Below are positions 33,996 to 38,995 of a stretch of DNA of 38,995 nucleotides, in pieces. A program made the position numbers and the translations under genes. The notes below the pieces were generated by a model. That model had not been told where the DNA came from. It saw only the letters and a program-made list of their open reading frames with translations, and ran no database searches. The stretch is from Candidatus Aenigmatarchaeota archaeon (lineage in GTDB: Archaea > Aenigmatarchaeota > Aenigmatarchaeia > QMZP01 > QMZT01): the NCBI GenBank assembly GCA_011772645.1, contig WVZE01000038.1, forward strand, positions 1-38,995, read 5' to 3'. Every line of letters begins with the position of its first letter. Position 1 is the stretch's first letter.

Positions 33996-34897
33996 AGAAA
34001 CTCCGAGATTAGCAGGGGAAAAACAATCGTTGCATCTCCGTCAATCGTGATATGATTCGCTCGCTTGTTAATCTTCCCCCAGGAGACCGCCTCGTTCGTC
34101 CTCGCCCCGGAGAGCGAGCCGTCCCAGGGCTGAGAGGTCGTTACATACACAGCGTAATCCATCCCTTCGCGGACGATATTCGCCCCTATCGCGTGATGTT
34201 TCGATATCCCCCCTCCGAGGATTATTCCTCCCGTTTTTCCCGCGTTCAGGACGATATTTGCGAGATCCTTCATATCCCCTGTAACATCTATCCCGAAATC
34301 AGGATGATCCTGCTTGAAGAAATAGGTCTGCAGCCCGATAGCGGAATCCGTTATCCCCGGGGAGAAAACAGGAATGCGATTTCGTTCGGCCCAGTAAAGG
34401 AAAGAACCCCTGTCCTTCGTGAGTTTCCCCATCTCCCTCGCTAGCTCACTCGGGCTAGTGACCTTTCTCTCTCTGTGAATTCTCTTGAACAACTTCTGCA
34501 TCTTTCTCTCAAGCAGAACGTAACGATCGTTAGGGACGATTATGTTGCCTATCCTGTTCATCCCCTTCTTCCGCAAAACCCTGTCATCCAGGCTGAAATC
34601 CCCTAGCAGGTAGGGCTTGAACGACCTGATGAAATCGTGTTCAATCCCTCCACCTGTCGTTATTATCACATCCACCATCCTCTTCTCGCACATTCTCGCG
34701 AAGAGCGAGCGAAGACCTGAAGCAACCATGTTAGCGGTGAAGGTAAGAAACACGACCGCTTTCTCCTTTCTCATCTCCCTTATTATCTCCACCCCTCTTG
34801 CCAGGCGCTCGGCCTGGAATCCCGCGGAGCCCATCTGCCCCACGATCTCCTCCGTTCTCATGCCCTTCCTGATGTTGAAGTCCTTTATTTTTTCCAT
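33992..34897 (-). CDS. dys: Deoxyhypusine synthase
   Basis: TFTANMVASGLRSLFARMCEKRMVDVIITTGGGIEHDFIRSFKPYLLGDF...PVFSPGITDSAIGLQTYFF...GGIILGGGISKHHAIGANI...SGARTNEAVSWGKI (catalytic Lys region). SD GGAGGTGATT upstream of the ATG at 34897. Confidence 0.95.
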   Translation of the reverse strand: MEKIKDFNIRKGMRTEEIVGQMGSAGFQAERLARGVEIIREMRKEKAVVFLTFTANMVASGLRSLFARMCEKRMVDVIITTGGGIEHDFIRSFKPYLLGDFSLDDRVLRKKGMNRIGNIIVPNDRYVLLERKMQKLFKRIHRERKVTSPSELAREMGKLTKDRGSFLYWAERNRIPVFSPGITDSAIGLQTYFFKQDHPDFGIDVTGDMKDLANIVLNAGKTGGIILGGGISKHHAIGANIVREGMDYAVYVTTSQPWDGSLSGARTNEAVSWGKINKRANHITIDGDATIVFPLLISEFL

Positions 34898-35009
34898 AAC
34901 AATCACCTCCTGAAAATTAGAATTAAAATTAACTTACCCTCGGGTCAGCGCCAAGAACCATCGAATGAAACCCATGTTTTTATTTTACCGTCACCACTTT
35001 TAAACCTTT

Positions 35010-35387
35010 TTACTCTTTCATCCTTTCAAAAGACGGCCTGATCTTGGATGTATCATAAATTATCGTGAGCTTTTTGATTCTCCCGTCATCCGCGAATTGA
35101 AAAACGTCTACGCACTCGAACGAAGTAGGCGTACCATCCTTTAATAACCAATCATAAAGGAAGTGACCGGCTCCAACAGATTTGTTATCGCTTTTGAGAA
35201 TGTTCAGCAAGGTTATTTTCGATTTTGAGGTATCCTTGAAAAGTTCCCTGTAAAAATCGATTGCTTTTATTTTTCCGTACAGAGGCGAGAAAACTATCGC
35301 ATCTTCCGTAAACAGTTTTATCATCATTTCGTAATTGCCTTTTTCCAAAGCATTCAGATAATCCTTTATTATTTTTTCAATTTCCAT
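35010..35387 (-). CDS. SnoaL/NTF2-like domain protein
   Basis: EKIIKDYLNALEKGNYEMMIKLFTEDAIVFSPLYGKIKAIDFYRELFKDTSKSKITLLNI...YDWLLKDGTPTSFECVDVFQFADDGRIKKLTIIYDTSKIRPSF. Confidence 0.8.
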   Translation of the reverse strand: MEIEKIIKDYLNALEKGNYEMMIKLFTEDAIVFSPLYGKIKAIDFYRELFKDTSKSKITLLNILKSDNKSVGAGHFLYDWLLKDGTPTSFECVDVFQFADDGRIKKLTIIYDTSKIRPSFERMKE

Positions 35388-35481
35388 AAAACTAGATTGG
35401 AAGCTCTTTTAATAAAATTATACTCCAACTTTTCCTGAACGAAATTCATTTTTTATAAAACTCAAACAATTATACAATATA

Positions 35482-36516
35482 GTGATCGGCATGGATCTTG
35501 AAAAAAGACTGCATCTCGTGAAGAGGAACACGGAGGAAATTCTGACCGAGAACGAACTGAAGGCTCTCCTGAGGAAGAAGAAACATCCTTCAGCCTATAT
35601 CGGTCTGGCGATCACGGGTAAACCCCACATAGGATACTTCATACCAATGATCAAGGTCTCAGATTTCCTGAAGGCGGGCTTCCACTTCAAGATCCTGTTC
35701 GCTGACATACACGGCCACCTGGACGACCAGAAGACTCCTTTCGAACTCCTGGACCACAGGATGAAGTACTACATGGAAGTTATCTCGGGCATGCTCGATT
35801 CGATAGGCGTTGACAGGGGGAAGCTCAAGTTCGTGAAAGGAAGGGATTTCGAGCTCGATCCAAAGTATACGCTGGACATGTACAAACTCTCCGCCCTGAA
35901 CACCTTCGCCCGCTGCAGGAGAGCGGCCTCGGATGTCGTCCGTTTCGGAAAGGAGCCTAAACTGAGCGGTTTCATCTACCCGATACTGCAGGCGCTTGAC
36001 GAGGTTTACCTCGAATGTGATGTTCAATACGGAGGACACGACCAGAGGAAGATCCTCGCCTTCGCCCGTGAGGTCCTCCCAACCCTTGGATACAAAAAGC
36101 GAGTGGAGGTTATGACCCCGATGCTCCCCGGCCTTCACGGAGAGAAGATGTCCGCTTCCGAGGAGAAATCAAAGGTTGACCTTCTCGACTCCCCGGAAGC
36201 CGTGGAGAGAAAGATTTCAAGGGCCTTCTGCCCTGCAGGAAAAACCGAAAACAACGGCGTTCTCGCTTTCATGAAATACGTGATCATGGTTCTGAAAGAG
36301 GATCGGAAGGAGAAATTCCTGGTTGAGAGACCTGAAAAATTCGGGGGAAACGTTTCCTACGGGAATTACAAATCACTCGAAAGGGATTTCGTTTCCGGGA
36401 AGCTCCACCCGGAGGACCTGAAAAAAGCGATGGCGAAAGAAGTAAACAAAATGCTCGAGCCGGTAAGAAAGAGATTCAAAGGAAAGAAAGATCTCGTCCG
36501 AAAAGCTTATCCTTAG
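35482..36516 (+). CDS. tyrS: Tyrosyl-tRNA synthetase
   Basis: SAYIGLAITGKPHIGYFIPMIKVSDFLKAGFHFKILFADIHGHLDDQKTPFELL...YPILQALDEVYLECDVQYGGHDQRKI...PGLHGEKMSASEEKSKVDLLD. ATG at 35491 is an alternative start. Confidence 0.93.
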   Translation: MIGMDLEKRLHLVKRNTEEILTENELKALLRKKKHPSAYIGLAITGKPHIGYFIPMIKVSDFLKAGFHFKILFADIHGHLDDQKTPFELLDHRMKYYMEVISGMLDSIGVDRGKLKFVKGRDFELDPKYTLDMYKLSALNTFARCRRAASDVVRFGKEPKLSGFIYPILQALDEVYLECDVQYGGHDQRKILAFAREVLPTLGYKKRVEVMTPMLPGLHGEKMSASEEKSKVDLLDSPEAVERKISRAFCPAGKTENNGVLAFMKYVIMVLKEDRKEKFLVERPEKFGGNVSYGNYKSLERDFVSGKLHPEDLKKAMAKEVNKMLEPVRKRFKGKKDLVRKAYP

Positions 36517-36522
36517 AAACAG

Positions 36523-37197
36523 CTATTCAAGAATCCACGGAACGTACACAGAAACCTCTTTCACCCCGAACTTCATTTTCTTTACGGGTTTCTCACCGTA
36601 CTTTTCCTTCGGGTAAACCCAGTATGCTGATATCAGGATGTCGTAACCCGTTCTCTCCCTCGTTCTCACCCTCACCCTCAGCTTCTTGACGTAATCGCAG
36701 ATGTACCACTCCGGTTTCTGAGGCTTTACGTAATCCTTCCTCTTTATGGATAGAAGCAGCTCGAGCCATCCTTTCCGTACGCGCTCCTGCCCGATCTTCA
36801 TCATCGCCTCCACATCCTCCTTCACGGAAACAATATCCCCCCTCGAAAGACCAACGAAACCGTATGGATACGGGTGCGAATGGTAGCCACCGATTATCTC
36901 CGTCCCCAGGGACTCGAACGTCCGTAACACACGCTTGAACGCGGCCTTGTTCCCGTGTATAACCTCCGAGGGCGTTCGTTTATCTGTCTGAAACGGGTAA
37001 ACCTCCTTGACCGAAACGACCTCTGTCCTCTCCCCGTTTATCTCCCTGGTAGCGTTCCTGCCGAGAAGCGCCCCGTTCGTTTCCCTGTTGTACACCTCGA
37101 CAGCGGAGGTGATGATCGTTCTGAATGTTCTCCTCTCTATGAAGACATCCCTGAAACCCTCTGTTTTCCTCTTCCCCCCGGCCCTTCGCTTTCTCAT
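36523..37197 (-). CDS. JAMM/MPN+ metalloprotease-like protein
   Basis: VEVYNRETNGALLGRN...GTEIIGGYHSHPYPYGFVGLSRGDIVSV: E...GxxxG plus HxHP...SxxD. The HxH-to-S spacing is 9 residues. Confidence 0.78.
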   Translation of the reverse strand: MRKRRAGGKRKTEGFRDVFIERRTFRTIITSAVEVYNRETNGALLGRNATREINGERTEVVSVKEVYPFQTDKRTPSEVIHGNKAAFKRVLRTFESLGTEIIGGYHSHPYPYGFVGLSRGDIVSVKEDVEAMMKIGQERVRKGWLELLLSIKRKDYVKPQKPEWYICDYVKKLRVRVRTRERTGYDILISAYWVYPKEKYGEKPVKKMKFGVKEVSVYVPWILE

Positions 37198-37379
37198 GCT
37201 TTATTATTGTCCGGAACCCGTAATAAATCTAGTTTACTCCAGAAAATTCTGCACACAAAGTTTATAAATGTACGCCCCCAACTATTCAGTAATGCTTAAT
37301 GAAACAGCAAACGGGATCGAAGCTACGACTTCTCTAATCATTAGGCTCACCAATTGTTTCACCAAGCACGATACATTTC

Positions 37380-37400
37380 TGATGTATTGGTGATACATCA
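37380..37400. promoter_or_regulatory. Perfect inverted repeat TGATGTAT-TGGTG-ATACATCA upstream of an HTH gene (candidate operator)
   Basis: 8-bp arms, 5-nt spacer, about 47 nt upstream of the HTH start; related half-site GATACAT at about 37370. A TATA-like TTAAAAA lies between it and the ATG. Confidence 0.5.
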
Positions 37401-37446
37401 TTTCAACCTTCTAACAACAACTTCTTAAAAACCTTCTGGTGCTGAA

Positions 37447-37782
37447 ATGATCTTCCAATACGTTTCTGGGCTGAGAGAGGAGTCTGAGAATCTTTCCGTA
37501 AATGAAATCCTCGATTTCGCCATTAAGATCGCCGGCAAACACCTCAACGGAAAGAAGATCAAGATATTGGGTATGATAGCAGCCTACAAAGAGCCAAGGA
37601 CCATAACCTCCGCCGTTGACCAGATCTCCCACATTTTATGCTGCCCGAAATCAACGGTATGGATGAACATGAACTTCCTGAAAGACCTGGGCCTGATAAA
37701 AAACGGGAGGGGCAGGCCGGTGAAGCTAACGAAGATCGGGAGGATGATACTCGAAAACAAAACGGGAGGAGGTGAAGAATGA
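37447..37782 (+). CDS. Winged-helix transcriptional regulator
   Basis: KILGMIAAYKEPRTITSAVDQISHILCCPKSTVWMNMNFLKDLGLIKNGRGRPVKLTKIGRMIL: wHTH with recognition helix and wing. Confidence 0.8.
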   Translation: MIFQYVSGLREESENLSVNEILDFAIKIAGKHLNGKKIKILGMIAAYKEPRTITSAVDQISHILCCPKSTVWMNMNFLKDLGLIKNGRGRPVKLTKIGRMILENKTGGGEE

Positions 37783-37994
37783 AGGAAGTGGAAAGTAAAG
37801 TGGAAATAGTCAAATCAAGACACATAGACTTTGGCGTGTATGGTTCGGATACCAGATTCATATTCACAGGAGCTGACGGCGAAACTTACATAGAGAAAAA
37901 AGACTTCAACAACGATAAGGTTAAAGGCATCATTGAAAAAGAAGGCGGAAAGCTTTACTTTTGCTTCACCAAATATGCATTGGGAGGAGTTTGA
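37779..37994 (+). CDS. Hypothetical protein, 71 aa, translationally coupled to the HTH gene
   Basis: ATGA overlap with the HTH stop; MKEVESKVEIVKSRHIDFGVYGSDTRFIFTGADGETYIEKKDF.... Confidence 0.65.
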   Translation: MKEVESKVEIVKSRHIDFGVYGSDTRFIFTGADGETYIEKKDFNNDKVKGIIEKEGGKLYFCFTKYALGGV

Positions 37995-38274
37995 ATGGGA
38001 ATATCTGATATACGCTATAGATTTGGAGGATACGGAACAGAGGAACTAATCATGTATATCAAAGGTTTTGGTATCGGAAGGAGATTAACATCGGATGCTC
38101 TCGAAAGACGATTTTTCTACGAATCTCTGGCAATCCAAGAACTGAACCAAAGGGGGCTGGCATATCCTCTCACAGTTTAGAATTGGAGAAGAAGCCTCTG
38201 AAAGTCTATTTCTGGCGATCAAACATATAATACCCAGATCACTCAAAAATATAAACATAGGACTTGAAAACTAA
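37995..38274 (+). pseudogene. Small protein apparently frameshifted at a G5 run (38152-38156); about 92 aa if one G is removed
   Basis: Annotated ORF ends ...FFYESLAIQELNQRGLAYPLTV*. With four Gs the frame reads ...ELNQRGWHILSQFRIGEEASESLFLAIKHIIPRSLKNINIGLEN*, ending at 38274. Confidence 0.55.
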
Positions 38275-38300
38275 AGTAATTGAAAAGCCAGGGAATTCCC

Positions 38301-38995
38301 ATGAAACTCGAAATCAACCCATGGGGGACAGAGGACGTGAAGGACTACGAGAAGCTATCGAAGGAGTTCGGAATCCAGCCTTTCGCTCCTCTCCTGAAGA
38401 GAATGAAGGAGCCTCACCTACTCATGAGGAGAGGGATTGTGTTCGGGCACAGGGACTTCAACAAGATCCTTGATTCGGTCAAGAGGAAGGAGAGCTACGC
38501 CATGATGACGGGTTTGATGCCCTCCGGGAAGTTCCATCTTGGTCACAAGATTCTCGCTGAACAGATCATACACCACCAGCAGGTTATGGGAGGAAGGATA
38601 TTCCTGTGCGTCGCGGACGTTGAGGCTTATAACATGCGGCTTAACAACATGGAGGCCCTCCGAAAGACAGCGATAGAGGAATACCTCCTGAACTATATCG
38701 CTCTTGGCCTGAAACCGAAAAACTGCGATTTCTACTTCCAGAGCTCCCGCTCGAAAGACCCGGACCAGGCAAATGCCTTCTACCGCCTCGCCGGAATGGC
38801 CGCGAGAAAGACGACCTTCAACGAGATGCGCGCGATTTACGGAGAGATCTCACCTGCGAAAGTAATGTCCGTAATGATTCAAGCTTCCGATATCCTCCAC
38901 CCCATGCTCCCTGAATTCGGGGGATTCAAACACGTGGTCGTCCCTGTAGGGGTGGACCAGGACCCCCACATGAGGCTGACGAGGGATATCGCTTC
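38301..38995 (+). CDS. trpS: Tryptophanyl-tRNA synthetase (partial; C-terminus beyond the right edge)
   Basis: MKLEINPWGTEDVKDYEKLSKEFGIQPFAPLLKRMKEPHLLMRRGIVFGHRDFNKILDSVKRKESYAMMTGLMPSGKFHLGHKILAEQIIHHQQ...: archaeal TrpRS N-terminus and HIGH-like PSGKFHLGH. Absent from the ORF track because it has no stop. Confidence 0.95.
   Translation, partial: MKLEINPWGTEDVKDYEKLSKEFGIQPFAPLLKRMKEPHLLMRRGIVFGHRDFNKILDSVKRKESYAMMTGLMPSGKFHLGHKILAEQIIHHQQVMGGRIFLCVADVEAYNMRLNNMEALRKTAIEEYLLNYIALGLKPKNCDFYFQSSRSKDPDQANAFYRLAGMAARKTTFNEMRAIYGEISPAKVMSVMIQASDILHPMLPEFGGFKHVVVPVGVDQDPHMRLTRDIA

Noticed and set aside
34052-34444. 130-aa plus-strand ORF antisense to dys
   Set aside because: Overlaps motif-verified deoxyhypusine synthase; Arg/Pro-rich shadow ORF.
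1-38995. CRISPR arrays, rRNA genes or IS transposase genes
   Set aside because: None seen on either strand; the only mobile-type gene candidate is the LAGLIDADG ORF.

Overview
This is a 39-kb archaeal chromosomal segment, shown by TBP, GatDE, deoxyhypusine synthase, CarS, TsaD/Kae1, Hef, TATA-type promoters and many leaderless starts. It is mostly dense housekeeping DNA: GluRS, TyrRS and TrpRS, SppA, Mre11, TBP, R15P isomerase, Hef helicase, inositol-1-P synthase, GatD/GatE, NAD kinase, Tmk, CarS, RtcA, beta-CASP nuclease, DHS and a JAMM protease. Two genes run off the window edges and are missing from the ORF track: a secreted pectate-lyase-3/GH55-like beta-helix protein (minus strand, left edge) and TrpRS (plus strand, right edge). 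A 40-aa zinc ribbon is also missing. The most interesting signals are: (1) a tRNA-Ala(CGC) that appears to carry two non-canonical introns, one in the D-loop and one in the T-loop, each with a perfect 9-bp hairpin, and whose 3' end abuts the start codon of the next CDS; (2) an AT-rich HTH + LAGLIDADG gene inserted antisense between gatD and gatE, flanked on both sides by gatD/gatE segments with the same foreign-looking composition, suggesting co-conversion during homing; (3) tandem 8-bladed PQQ-type propellers without signal peptides that share an exact 6-residue periodic S-[D/E]-Y-xxx tail; (4) a 33-nt identical block in the two halves of TBP; (5) two lipoprotein-like genes with a duplicated upstream element; (6) two small genes apparently broken by single-nucleotide frameshifts; (7) a divergent GT81-like glycosyltransferase. 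All calls come from reading the sequence and from recalled family motifs; no searches were run.
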